DNA of 43,223 nt, from NCBI GenBank assembly GCA_021157585.1, contig JAGGWH010000032.1, forward strand, positions 1-43,223, given 5' to 3'. Source of the DNA: Bacteroidales bacterium. GTDB lineage: Bacteria; Bacteroidota; Bacteroidia; Bacteroidales; UBA12170. Each line of letters starts with the position of its first letter. Position 1 is the stretch's first letter. This document shows, in pieces, positions 17,997 to 26,408 of the stretch. The translations under genes and the position numbers were made by a program. A model generated the notes under the pieces. That model was not told the origin of the DNA and ran no database searches. It saw only the letters and a program-made list of their open reading frames with translations.

Positions 17997-19415
17997 ATGA
18001 AAAAATTATTTTATTTATTTTTAATGGTCGGTCTGATTACAGTTAGCTGTAATAAGCCCGAAGAAATAGCTACCGAGCAAGAAGTAGTTTTTAAAGCGAC
18101 TACTGCCACTACCGGATTTAAAGCAGATGACTGCGACAATGAAGTTGCTCATTACGCTTTAATAGAGATTGATAATGATATTCTTAAAGTAGATGTATTT
18201 TATTTAGAAGGAATGATCTACACTAACACTATTAAACTTTCTCCCGGAAATCATACGATTAAAAGTTTTGTACTTAAAAATGATAATGGAACACCAAACG
18301 ATGATACCGATGACATCATTGTAAAAGCAACTCCTTTAATAGGTTCTGATTATGCCGGATTTGTTCAAAATCCACTTCCTTTCGACTTTAACGTTGATGC
18401 TTTTTATAAAGCTGAGGTAAATATTGAAATCCTTTGTTTTGAAGCTGCAGAAATTACTGACTTTGGTTTTGCTTGGTTTACTGTTAACGAAATTACAGTA
18501 CGCGAACTTTGTTTCTTTGGTGACTTCTGTACTAAATACTATAACGATTATGCCGGATCTCTTTACGAAGGTCAGGAAAGTGGCTTACGTCATGATATGC
18601 CTGCTATCTTTAAAATAGATATTTATAGAAACAACAATTTCCTAATTAGCTATAATAACGAAGAATGGTTAGGTGAAGGCGCACCATTATGTGTTCAATA
18701 TCCGGATTTTGAGAATGTAACTGACAATTATGAGTTTAGACTTTCTATCTTAGTTAAAGTAGGTATGAACTTTGAATACAAACATTTCTATACTTTTACA
18801 ACTACTGATGATGGAACGATTGCTAATATTGGTGATGACAATGTTTTAGACTTTGTTCTTGGAAGCTGTGTTCCAGATGCAGACTTAATTCTTCCTCCAT
18901 ATATGAACCTCCCTGCTAACGTAACTATGACAACAGGTAGTACTCATTCGCCTGGTAGCTTAGGAACCTATTTTGATATTACCCTTTCCGGAATAGGTGC
19001 CGGTTATGATATTGGAAATCAAACCTATGGTGTCTTTTGTGCCGATAAAAATACATCTATCGTATTGAATACAACTTATAATATGGATGTATACACTTCT
19101 TTATATCCAGACTTACTCCCGGGTGCTTTTGCCGCACAAAAAGACGTTCTTGATAATATTAACTGGTTGGGCAATAACCTATACCGTTATGATGGACATA
19201 CTTGGGCAGATATTCAAGATGCCGTATGGATGATATTAGGTCAAATTTCAACATCTTCAACTCCATTTGCAACTCAAATGGCTAGTGATGCTATGTTATA
19301 CGGTGATGGTTACATACCTCCAGTTGGTGGTTGGGCTGCTGTATTATTTGTAGATCCTACAGCCGATGATTATAATAAAGTATTACAATTACTTTTTACA
19401 CTTGTAGACCCTTAA
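17997..19415 (+). CDS. Tandem paralogous lipoprotein 3, with thioester-domain-like C-terminus
   Basis: The 472-residue protein has a lipobox at TVSC (Cys18), the shared module (about 25-300), and a different C-terminal module from about 304. That module contains TYGVFCADKN (Cys348) and WADIQDAVWMILG (Gln407, Trp411). The pattern (Y/F)C-x-(D/N) followed by a hydrophobic-Q-x-x-hydrophobic-W is that of thioester (TED/TQXA-like) domains, in which the Cys and Gln side chains form an internal thioester that can bind targets covalently. The Cys-Gln spacing of 59 is shorter than in Gram-positive adhesins but near that of related secreted proteins. The protein is probably surface exposed. A strong terminator follows the gene. 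Confidence 0.75.
   Translation: MKKLFYLFLMVGLITVSCNKPEEIATEQEVVFKATTATTGFKADDCDNEVAHYALIEIDNDILKVDVFYLEGMIYTNTIKLSPGNHTIKSFVLKNDNGTPNDDTDDIIVKATPLIGSDYAGFVQNPLPFDFNVDAFYKAEVNIEILCFEAAEITDFGFAWFTVNEITVRELCFFGDFCTKYYNDYAGSLYEGQESGLRHDMPAIFKIDIYRNNNFLISYNNEEWLGEGAPLCVQYPDFENVTDNYEFRLSILVKVGMNFEYKHFYTFTTTDDGTIANIGDDNVLDFVLGSCVPDADLILPPYMNLPANVTMTTGSTHSPGSLGTYFDITLSGIGAGYDIGNQTYGVFCADKNTSIVLNTTYNMDVYTSLYPDLLPGAFAAQKDVLDNINWLGNNLYRYDGHTWADIQDAVWMILGQISTSSTPFATQMASDAMLYGDGYIPPVGGWAAVLFVDPTADDYNKVLQLLFTLVDP
18141..18532 (+). repeat. 392-bp near-identical block, copy B
   Basis: This is the second copy of the block at 17164-17555, with four synonymous differences. It encodes the segment from EVAHYALIEID to CFFGDFCT, identical in both proteins. 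Confidence 0.9.
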
Positions 19416-19437
19416 TAAATAATAGTTTAATCTGAAG

Positions 19438-19467
19438 AGAGGAGGCATTTTGTCTCCTCTTTTTTTA
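19438..19467 (+). terminator. Rho-independent terminator after the lipoprotein triplet
   Basis: AGAGGAG (19438-19444) and CTCCTCT (19454-19460) form a stem with a 9-nt loop, followed by seven T. It ends the plus-strand run and lies a few bases before the stop of the convergent MMPL gene. Confidence 0.85.
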
Positions 19468-19470
19468 TGC

Positions 19471-22400
19471 CTAAGCTTTTCTGGCAATATAAATTAAGTT
19501 AGAGTTAAGCCTTGTTTTATCAATAACTTCAAAATTATAATTACGAGAAATAAAGAAGGCTTCTAATCGTTTTTTTGATGTAAAGAAAAGTTGTTTGTCT
19601 GTGGTAGCGGTTTTATTAAAACCTATAAGCTTAGTGGATTGCCACTCTGAGAAACGTGTACCTTTATGCTTTTTATGTTGACTATCAGCATCACGAATAA
19701 TAATCCGTCCTCCGGCATTGAGTTTTGAAATACATCTATCTAAAAGCAAATCCTGCTCTTCAAAAGGTAAATAATGTAATACATCACTCAGCACAAAAAC
19801 ATCGGCTTCTTCAAACACAAAGGTCGAAACATCCCCTACTTCAAAACGAATCTGATCTTCTGTAGAATAGGTACTCTCATGGACATTCTGTGCAATTCTA
19901 ATTTTGTCTTCATCATAATCCACTCCGATAATTTGCCGTTTTTCTGATAAGAAATAAAGCATATAATCCATAAAACCATATCCACAGCCTAAATCAATAA
20001 TTTTAGCATCTCGAGGAATCAGCTTATCAAATAATTCATAATTATTATCAAAGCGAGTTTTTATTCGAGCATACCACTCCAAAACAGGACCTTTATAAAT
20101 ATAATTATTAATTAATTTAGTACGAAAATACTTTGGACTTTCTTGCTTCTGCTTCAAAATATCAAATTCTCGAATATAGAATTGGCGGAATTCTTTTGAG
20201 CGCTGGGCATAGTTTTGAGTAAAATTAGAATCGTTAATTTTTATTCTATCTAATATTTTTACGGTTATATGTCCACTTTTCAAAAAATTTTCACCTTTTG
20301 TAATACAATCGCCAACACCGTGTAACAAAACCGGCAGAATATCTAATTGTAATTTCTCTGCTATATAAAACGCGCCTTTATGAAAACGCCTAATTTTTGA
20401 GTTCTCGGAACGTGATCCTTCAGGAAATACCATTACCGAATATCCCTGCTCTACTTTTCGTTTAATTAAAGGAAGATTATCTTCCAAACGGTCGAGTACA
20501 GGATAAAAATGTGCCATTCTAACCAAGACCCCATAAAAAGGATTTCGCTGCACCCAATCGTTAGTCAGCAATATCATCTTGGGATAAAGCATTAAAAGCA
20601 ATACAATATCAATATGCGATTGATGATTACTAATAATTACGGCAGGCTTGTCAAATTTTTCTTTATCGTATCCTATTACTTTTTTAGGGACATAAAACAT
20701 AACATAAACCATTGCCTTACTACTGAATTGTAAAATTCGATGAAATAATAAGCGTAGGTTTTCACGTCGCCCGGGAATTAGCTTTAGCAATATAAAACCT
20801 GAGATTGTACTTACAATAGTGCCTAACAAAAAGAAAATAAAAGCGATTATTGAACCAAATATATTTCCTAAAGTCATGGGTAAAACACGTTTCTTCCCTT
20901 TTGTATTTACCAAAAAAGAGAAAAGCCAAGGCTGAATTGTAAACGCATTTAACAAAACGGAAAAAAGTCCCACAACAGTTACCAAAGCCATTGACTTAAG
21001 AGCAGGATGTTCTGCGAATATTAATACACCAATACCTAATATTGTAGTCAAGGAAGAAAAGAAAATGGAAGTTTTAAAGGATAATAACACATTCTTTCCA
21101 TCAGAATATTCTTTCATTAAACCTCTGGTTATAAATATACTATAATCAATACCCAAACCAAATATTAAAGTTGAAATAACAATATTCACAATATTAAAAG
21201 AGAGTCCAAAAATAGCCATAATACCTAATGTCCATATCCAACTTATTATCATAGGCAAATAGGTAATTAAGGCCAATTCTATACGTCCAAAAGCAATAAG
21301 GATAATTAAGAAAACCAATAGCATACTTACAATTACAAGTAAGTTGAAATCAGCTCTAAGAGCATCCATAAATCGTGTTGCCAAATACTCCTTATCCATA
21401 ACAGTATTAGAAAATTCAGATTTTCTTAATGCATCATGTAGTTGTATTTTTTGCTTATTAGAAACTTTTATTTGAGTTAAAACAGTATATCCGCTCTCAT
21501 TTTCTTTTATTAACTCATTTAAATAATGCTTACGAATAAAGTTCTTATCCTTTTCTGTTATAGGAAAATACTTCCTGTTTAATGATTCTACAAAATCGTT
21601 AAAAGTATTAGGTTTAAATCCGTATTGCTGTCGGATTACATCAAGATTTTTTTTAAGAGTTTGTATTCTTTCGGCAGTCCAGAAATGCTGCCAACGTTCC
21701 AAACGTTTTTTTTGCAATCCTTCTGAAGGGAGCAAATACTGTATTCTTGTATGTTTTAAATCAATTCCGTCATCTTCAACAAAGCCATCTAAGACTTGCT
21801 GTATTTTTTCAGCATTATACAAAGCAGAATCCAGACTTGTTGCACGACTTATCAGAAATACATTTCGTTGCGAAACCGAGCTAATGCTATTTAGTTTTGC
21901 TTCTGCCGTTTTAAGCTTTTCCGACATATAATTAATTGCATTCAGATCACCCTCAAACTGAACTTTTCCGGAAAAATAATAGAAGAAAGGAGTGATAAGT
22001 AAAATTGAAATAATCAGCCATCGCTTTTTATGAAAAGGAAAATTAAATAAAGGCTTTAGTTTATCCTTCAAACTATTATTCTCAATAGGTAAGCCCTCAG
22101 TCTCCGGTAAAAACAAAGGGATTATAATCAGAGAAAAAAGAGCTGCAAAAAGAATACTAATACCGGCAAAAAGTCCCATATCACGCAATGCACCGGAAGA
22201 AATAGACAAGAGTCCAAAAAAAGCGGCTGCTGTTGTAAGTGAGCTTATTAAAATAGGAGACGTAACATCTTTTAAAATATCTGTTACAGAATGTCCATTT
22301 TGCGAATGAGTAAAAATATGCAATACATAATCAATACTAATACCTACCAAAATTGAGCCCATCCCAAGTGCAATTGCAGAGACCTCTCCTTTTAGTAAAT

Positions 22401-23355
22401 AAAGTATTGCCATTGCCGTTAAAACAGCTAAAGCTGCCGGAATAAATATAATAACAAACAAACGTTTTCTACGATAGAAAAAAGCTACTAATAAAACTAT
22501 TGCAAAAACAGCAATAACAACGGTAAGAATTACATCGCGCTTGATTTGTTTTGCATTAGCATAAGCAACTGCCGGAGCTCCAAAATACTGAATACTCAGA
22601 ATATAATCCTTATCTCTTTCAATCTTTTCTACCTTACGCTCTATACTTTCAATTAATCGCCCATTATTCTTACTATCAGAAGATTTATAAGTGGGTTTAA
22701 GATAAAAAATCAAATGTTTTTTATCTGATGTAAAAATTGCATCTTTATAAAGTTCGAAATTGCTATCGAATTGAAATGTCTGTAAGCGTTTTAATGGTTC
22801 TATACTAAGACCAACAGGATCCTGAGCAATCATTTTCCGCATAAACATAGCAGCAGGAGAAAATAGGCTTTTGTATTTCTTTCGGAAGTTAGTCTCCAAA
22901 ACCTTCTTCTGAATCATTTTTTCAATAACAGAATAGTCTCCCTCTTCTAAATAATAAGGTAAATAATTAATAATGAAATTATAAACCTGATCTATTGATG
23001 ATGGACTTACTTTGTATTGAATATCTGCTATTAAACCACTATCATCCTTTTGTAAATTAGCAATTAGAGAATCGGCTGCTTGCAAAAGAATTTCAGGATT
23101 TACTTCTGTTGAGTCGCTTAGCTCTAAATGAAAAAATATACGATCGGCAAAATCAATAGCTTCCAAATTCTCTATTAAATTGGTCGGCATATCTTTCTCA
23201 GGCAGTAATTTACTTACATCTTCAGAAAGCTGTAAACGACTTGCATAAAAGCCCGTAACAGCAATTAAAATTACAAGTAAAGCAATAAAAATCCACTTAA
23301 ACTTAAGAATTAAATGATGAAGACCTATAAACAACCTTTCCATAATTCTAATCAT
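19471..23355 (-). CDS. MMPL exporter fused to lysophospholipid-type acyltransferase and SAM methyltransferase
   Basis: This 1294-residue protein has three parts. Residues 1-830 are an RND/MMPL exporter in two halves: helices near 20-40, 270-415, 445-460 and 670-815, with the repeated GISIDYVLHI and GLGIDYSIFI. Residues about 880-1045 are a PlsC/LPLAT acyltransferase with NHQSHID (H911, D916) and FPEGSRS (977-983). Residues about 1100-1294 are a class I methyltransferase with IIDLGCGYGF (1119-1128). In aryl-polyene clusters these activities are separate or partly fused, and they attach, modify and export the polyene lipid. The ATG overlaps the stop of the GT2-DUF2062 gene (TAATG), so translation is coupled. 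A second Met four codons in is an alternative start. Confidence 0.85.
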   Translation of the reverse strand: MIRIMERLFIGLHHLILKFKWIFIALLVILIAVTGFYASRLQLSEDVSKLLPEKDMPTNLIENLEAIDFADRIFFHLELSDSTEVNPEILLQAADSLIANLQKDDSGLIADIQYKVSPSSIDQVYNFIINYLPYYLEEGDYSVIEKMIQKKVLETNFRKKYKSLFSPAAMFMRKMIAQDPVGLSIEPLKRLQTFQFDSNFELYKDAIFTSDKKHLIFYLKPTYKSSDSKNNGRLIESIERKVEKIERDKDYILSIQYFGAPAVAYANAKQIKRDVILTVVIAVFAIVLLVAFFYRRKRLFVIIFIPAALAVLTAMAILYLLKGEVSAIALGMGSILVGISIDYVLHIFTHSQNGHSVTDILKDVTSPILISSLTTAAAFFGLLSISSGALRDMGLFAGISILFAALFSLIIIPLFLPETEGLPIENNSLKDKLKPLFNFPFHKKRWLIISILLITPFFYYFSGKVQFEGDLNAINYMSEKLKTAEAKLNSISSVSQRNVFLISRATSLDSALYNAEKIQQVLDGFVEDDGIDLKHTRIQYLLPSEGLQKKRLERWQHFWTAERIQTLKKNLDVIRQQYGFKPNTFNDFVESLNRKYFPITEKDKNFIRKHYLNELIKENESGYTVLTQIKVSNKQKIQLHDALRKSEFSNTVMDKEYLATRFMDALRADFNLLVIVSMLLVFLIILIAFGRIELALITYLPMIISWIWTLGIMAIFGLSFNIVNIVISTLIFGLGIDYSIFITRGLMKEYSDGKNVLLSFKTSIFFSSLTTILGIGVLIFAEHPALKSMALVTVVGLFSVLLNAFTIQPWLFSFLVNTKGKKRVLPMTLGNIFGSIIAFIFFLLGTIVSTISGFILLKLIPGRRENLRLLFHRILQFSSKAMVYVMFYVPKKVIGYDKEKFDKPAVIISNHQSHIDIVLLLMLYPKMILLTNDWVQRNPFYGVLVRMAHFYPVLDRLEDNLPLIKRKVEQGYSVMVFPEGSRSENSKIRRFHKGAFYIAEKLQLDILPVLLHGVGDCITKGENFLKSGHITVKILDRIKINDSNFTQNYAQRSKEFRQFYIREFDILKQKQESPKYFRTKLINNYIYKGPVLEWYARIKTRFDNNYELFDKLIPRDAKIIDLGCGYGFMDYMLYFLSEKRQIIGVDYDEDKIRIAQNVHESTYSTEDQIRFEVGDVSTFVFEEADVFVLSDVLHYLPFEEQDLLLDRCISKLNAGGRIIIRDADSQHKKHKGTRFSEWQSTKLIGFNKTATTDKQLFFTSKKRLEAFFISRNYNFEVIDKTRLNSNLIYIARKA

Positions 23356-24548
23356 TATTTACTTTCCCCTGAGGGTAATTCTGTATTTATTTCCTTCCTA
23401 AAAGCTATCAATAAAAAGTAACTAACAACTCCGCTCAATACACCTGCAATTCCTGCAAAAACTACAGCTCCAAGATAATATTGAAACAGATCATTCTTAA
23501 CATTATCAAAGTCGAACTGCGGACTAAAATTTATATGAGATGATTGATTTAAAAGCAATCCACCCGTTATAAAACTAAGGTAAAGCAATATAGGAATTAC
23601 CGGCGGTATACTAATATTTGCAGCTACCAAAACAATTACTTTATTTAAACGAAATATTGAAGCCAAAAATACAGCCAATAACATTTGAAACCCCCAAACG
23701 GGAAAAATACCCATAAAAATACCGAAGCCAATAGCAACAGCCATTTTAAGGTTACTATCTTGAGTCCGCAAAATCTGCTCTTTAAGGATTTTTTTCGTAT
23801 CTCCTTTTTTAATACTTCGAAATAAATCGCGTGGTTTTATCCATAAAAGAGCAATAATAACAAGAATAGTATTGAGAATACTTATTCTGAAAAAATCCCA
23901 AAATTTCCGAAAATGAGTAATTCTATCTTCCGGATAAAGAACTTCAATAGGAACACTATCTATCTTCACTCCCGCCCAAGAAAGTCTAACCAAACTTTCA
24001 ATCTCAAACTCATAGCGAGAAGTATAAAAACGCATGGAATTTATTTCTTTCAAAGGATATAACCTATATCCGGATTGAGTATCAGGCAAAGCATTACCGG
24101 TTTCTAACTTATACCAAAAATTAGAAAACTTATGACCAAAACTACTTCCTTCCGGTATTCCATCTGATTCCATATTTCTAGCGCCAACAAGCATTATATC
24201 GGATTCTTGCTCAAGTTTTTCTAAAAACAGATGTAAGTCTTTTGCCAAATGCTGTCCATCAGAATCAATACTTATAGCATATTTAAACCCCATCTCTTCG
24301 GCTTTAGCCATACCTGCAAGCATAGCTTTTCCTTTCCCTTTATTTGTAGGAAAACTGACGACTGTTAATTGGGAATATTTATTTAAAATCTCGGCTGTAT
24401 TATCTGTAGAACCATCATTTATTACAACTATCGATAGTGTATAATTCAAAATATCATCTAAAACAGCAGACAATTTGCCGGCATTGTTGTAGGTTGGAAT
24501 AAGCACACAACATTTAAGAGTATCAAACTGATTCTGTAATAGCGGCAT
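23355..24548 (-). CDS. GT2 glycosyltransferase fused to DUF2062
   Basis: The 397-residue protein begins with a DPM1-like GT-A fold: CVLIPTYNNAGKL, VVINDGSTDNT (41-51), and the metal-binding SIDSDGQH (93-100). After a membrane-proximal helix (about 220-237), residues about 250-385 form the hydrophobic DUF2062 domain with GIFPVWGFQM and ANISIPPVIPIL. This fusion is known from aryl-polyene/flexirubin-like loci, where a sugar may be added to a lipid-anchored product; the sugar is unknown. It overlaps both neighbours by one base. Confidence 0.8.
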   Translation of the reverse strand: MPLLQNQFDTLKCCVLIPTYNNAGKLSAVLDDILNYTLSIVVINDGSTDNTAEILNKYSQLTVVSFPTNKGKGKAMLAGMAKAEEMGFKYAISIDSDGQHLAKDLHLFLEKLEQESDIMLVGARNMESDGIPEGSSFGHKFSNFWYKLETGNALPDTQSGYRLYPLKEINSMRFYTSRYEFEIESLVRLSWAGVKIDSVPIEVLYPEDRITHFRKFWDFFRISILNTILVIIALLWIKPRDLFRSIKKGDTKKILKEQILRTQDSNLKMAVAIGFGIFMGIFPVWGFQMLLAVFLASIFRLNKVIVLVAANISIPPVIPILLYLSFITGGLLLNQSSHINFSPQFDFDNVKNDLFQYYLGAVVFAGIAGVLSGVVSYFLLIAFRKEINTELPSGESK

Positions 24549-24922
24549 TAGTCTTTTATTAGTTTATAGTTGGCACTTATCTTAAAATAGTTTACTTTTT
24601 TACAATCAATAATTGCCTGAACCTTAATAGTTTCAGACTCCTTAGATTTTATTATAATTTCAAAATCCAACTCATTAATTTCTTTGGGATTAATGAAATT
24701 AAGAAATTTTATATTCTTGGCTTCCTTCAAAACCAACTTACAAGCAAAATCTTCTTCCAATACTTCTTTAATCATTTGTATTAAAACTACACCCGGAACA
24801 ACAGGAATATCCGGAAAATGTCCTTGAAAAATCGAATGTGAAATATTCAATTGGAAAATTCCAGTCAGCTTATTTTTTACCCGATCAAGCCTTGCTATAG
24901 TATAAAAATCATTCTTCAGCAT
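24548..24922 (-). CDS. FabZ/ApeI-like hot-dog protein
   Basis: This 124-residue protein has the beta-hydroxyacyl-ACP dehydratase signature GHFPDIPVVPGVV (34-46), with His35 at the catalytic position. The acidic residue of FabZ (Glu in PGVLIVEA) is replaced by Gln49 in PGVVLIQM. It may therefore act as a dehydratase with altered chemistry, or as a thioesterase or scaffold. It sits between the lipoprotein gene, which it overlaps by 14 nt, and the GT2-DUF2062 gene. This matches accessory dehydratases in aryl-polyene operons. Confidence 0.75.
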   Translation of the reverse strand: MLKNDFYTIARLDRVKNKLTGIFQLNISHSIFQGHFPDIPVVPGVVLIQMIKEVLEEDFACKLVLKEAKNIKFLNFINPKEINELDFEIIIKSKESETIKVQAIIDCKKVNYFKISANYKLIKD

Positions 24923-25553
24923 TAATAATTTTTTTTAATCGAATAGAAATTGAAGGATGTTTTGTCTTTATCAAGATTTCTTTCGTTTGATTATCAAATT
25001 GTATCAAAGCTCTTTTTCGTCCACTTTCCAAACGCTCTATTTTGTATATTTTCTGATCTTCAGTCATAAAATAATCCCATTGTTCCTTGCCACTTTCCAA
25101 ACGAGAAATAAATTCTTTTTCCTTTTCATTATAAAGGAATTCCTCAGAGATATTCGTTAAAATACCGGGATAAAGCACTTTCATATTATCAAATAAAGCA
25201 TTTGTAATATACGGATTATCCAGATGTTTCATAATATAATGAAGGCTTAGCGAATCTCCTTTAAAATACTCAACATCAAATACTTTCAAGCCAAATTCCG
25301 TTACCATCAACAAGCGAATAGAAGATTCATCAGCTTGTTTTACCATAAGTAATCCACTTTGTTTTTGATGAAAAGCCTCAATATTAATCTTATACAATAT
25401 TTTTTTTTGCGAATCAGCGAGCCAAAAATTTTCAGGAATATCTATACGATTTTCTGTATATCTATACCATCTGTGAGTTTTTAAATTTGCACAAGCCGAA
25501 AACAGCATAAGCAAAACCAATAAACCCAAAATATAACGATATACTATTTTCAT
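24909..25553 (-). CDS. Lipoprotein, LolB/DUF3261-like
   Basis: The 214-residue protein has a lipoprotein signal peptide with lipobox FSAC, lipidated Cys21. The mature part alternates short beta strands (KILYKINIEAF, SGLLMVKQADES, FGLKVFDVEY, KRALIQFDN, ISIRLKKI), as expected for a LolA/LolB-type half-barrel that carries lipid. DUF3261 lipoproteins of this size accompany aryl-polyene MMPL exporters, so a role in moving the lipidated product to the outer membrane is likely. The family call rests on context and strand pattern. It is the first gene of the four-gene operon. Confidence 0.6.
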   Translation of the reverse strand: MKIVYRYILGLLVLLMLFSACANLKTHRWYRYTENRIDIPENFWLADSQKKILYKINIEAFHQKQSGLLMVKQADESSIRLLMVTEFGLKVFDVEYFKGDSLSLHYIMKHLDNPYITNALFDNMKVLYPGILTNISEEFLYNEKEKEFISRLESGKEQWDYFMTEDQKIYKIERLESGRKRALIQFDNQTKEILIKTKHPSISIRLKKIINAEE

Positions 25554-25642
25554 TCTTAAGTATTAAACAGGCTTACAAAGTAAAAAAGTTTTTTTGTTTT
25601 TTTATGGTCTTCTCTTAAAGGAATATTAACAAGATTTTAAGT

Positions 25643-26368
25643 TTATCTCCGTCTGAAATGTGTAGCTCGAGCGTTTTTATCTAAGCCATTTTTATCGGGC
25701 GGAATATTTGTCTTCCAATATGCATCATCATCTTCATCATCTTCATCATCTTCATCATCTTCGTCCCAATGATATACTTGAGCTTTTGGACCTTGATTCC
25801 GATAATATACAGCCATTAAAAGACCTGCAATAAAACCAAACAAATGACCTTCCCAGCTTATATTTTCATTGGGAAAAAGCTCCGGGAAAAAGCCCCAAAC
25901 CAAACTTCCGTATAAAAAAGTAACTATAAGAGAAACAACCATTAAAGTTCTATTTTTTCTAAAAATCCCACTAAAAAATAAAAAAGCGACGAAGCCATAA
26001 ACTAAAGCGCTTGCCCCAATATGTATAGCTTCTCTTCCACCTATCCACAACCAGATTCCACTTAAACCATATATCCAAAGAATTACTTTCCAAGCAATTT
26101 CTCGATAGAAATAGAAAATAAAACCACCTAAAACAAAGATTGGGACAGAATTAGAAAATAAATGAGCAAAAGAAGCATGCAAGAAAGGCATACTTAAAAT
26201 TGCAGGTAAACGAATTAAACTACGCGGTAAAATACCTCCGGCTGACAAAGAAAAGTGAAATACTACTTCCACTATCTTAATAAGCCAAATTACAATTATA
26301 AAAACCGTGGGATAATAAAATGCTTTTATAAAATCATTTCTTTCTTGGTTTTTATCGAATTGACTCAT
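25643..26368 (-). CDS. Rhomboid-family intramembrane serine protease
   Basis: This 241-residue protein has six predicted membrane helices between residues 18 and 188. The rhomboid motifs are visible: HLFSN (H69, N73), HIGASALVYG with the catalytic Ser120, and EGHLFGFIAG with His175. The canonical GxSG is GASA here. After the last helix there is an acidic stretch, (E-D-D)n, coded by four exact 9-bp repeats (25727-25762), then a basic tail. It should cleave membrane proteins within the inner membrane; its substrate is unknown. It follows rpoD after that gene's terminator. Confidence 0.85.
   Translation of the reverse strand: MSQFDKNQERNDFIKAFYYPTVFIIVIWLIKIVEVVFHFSLSAGGILPRSLIRLPAILSMPFLHASFAHLFSNSVPIFVLGGFIFYFYREIAWKVILWIYGLSGIWLWIGGREAIHIGASALVYGFVAFLFFSGIFRKNRTLMVVSLIVTFLYGSLVWGFFPELFPNENISWEGHLFGFIAGLLMAVYYRNQGPKAQVYHWDEDDEDDEDDEDDDAYWKTNIPPDKNGLDKNARATHFRRR
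25727..25762 (-). repeat. Four tandem 9-bp repeats in the rhomboid gene
   Basis: Four perfect copies of ATCATCTTC (plus strand) encode repeated Glu-Asp-Asp in the acidic tail. The unit is a multiple of three, so slippage would change the tail length without a frameshift. Confidence 0.85.
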
Positions 26369-26402
26369 TCATCAAAAATAAAAAAAGAGGCTTAGCCTCT
26401 TT
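26369..26402 (-). terminator. Rho-independent terminator after rpoD
   Basis: On the minus strand AAGAGGC-TAA-GCCTCTT is followed by TTTTTATTTTT (stem 26385-26401). It lies just after the rpoD stop and immediately before the rhomboid ATG, so the rhomboid needs readthrough or its own promoter inside or upstream of rpoD. Confidence 0.85.
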
Positions 26403-26408
26403 AAGTTC

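Noticed and set aside
17164-18532. Insertion sequence or integron explanation for the 392-bp duplicated block
   Set aside because: The copies lie inside aligned reading frames of paralogous genes with no inverted repeats or target duplications; gene conversion is simpler.
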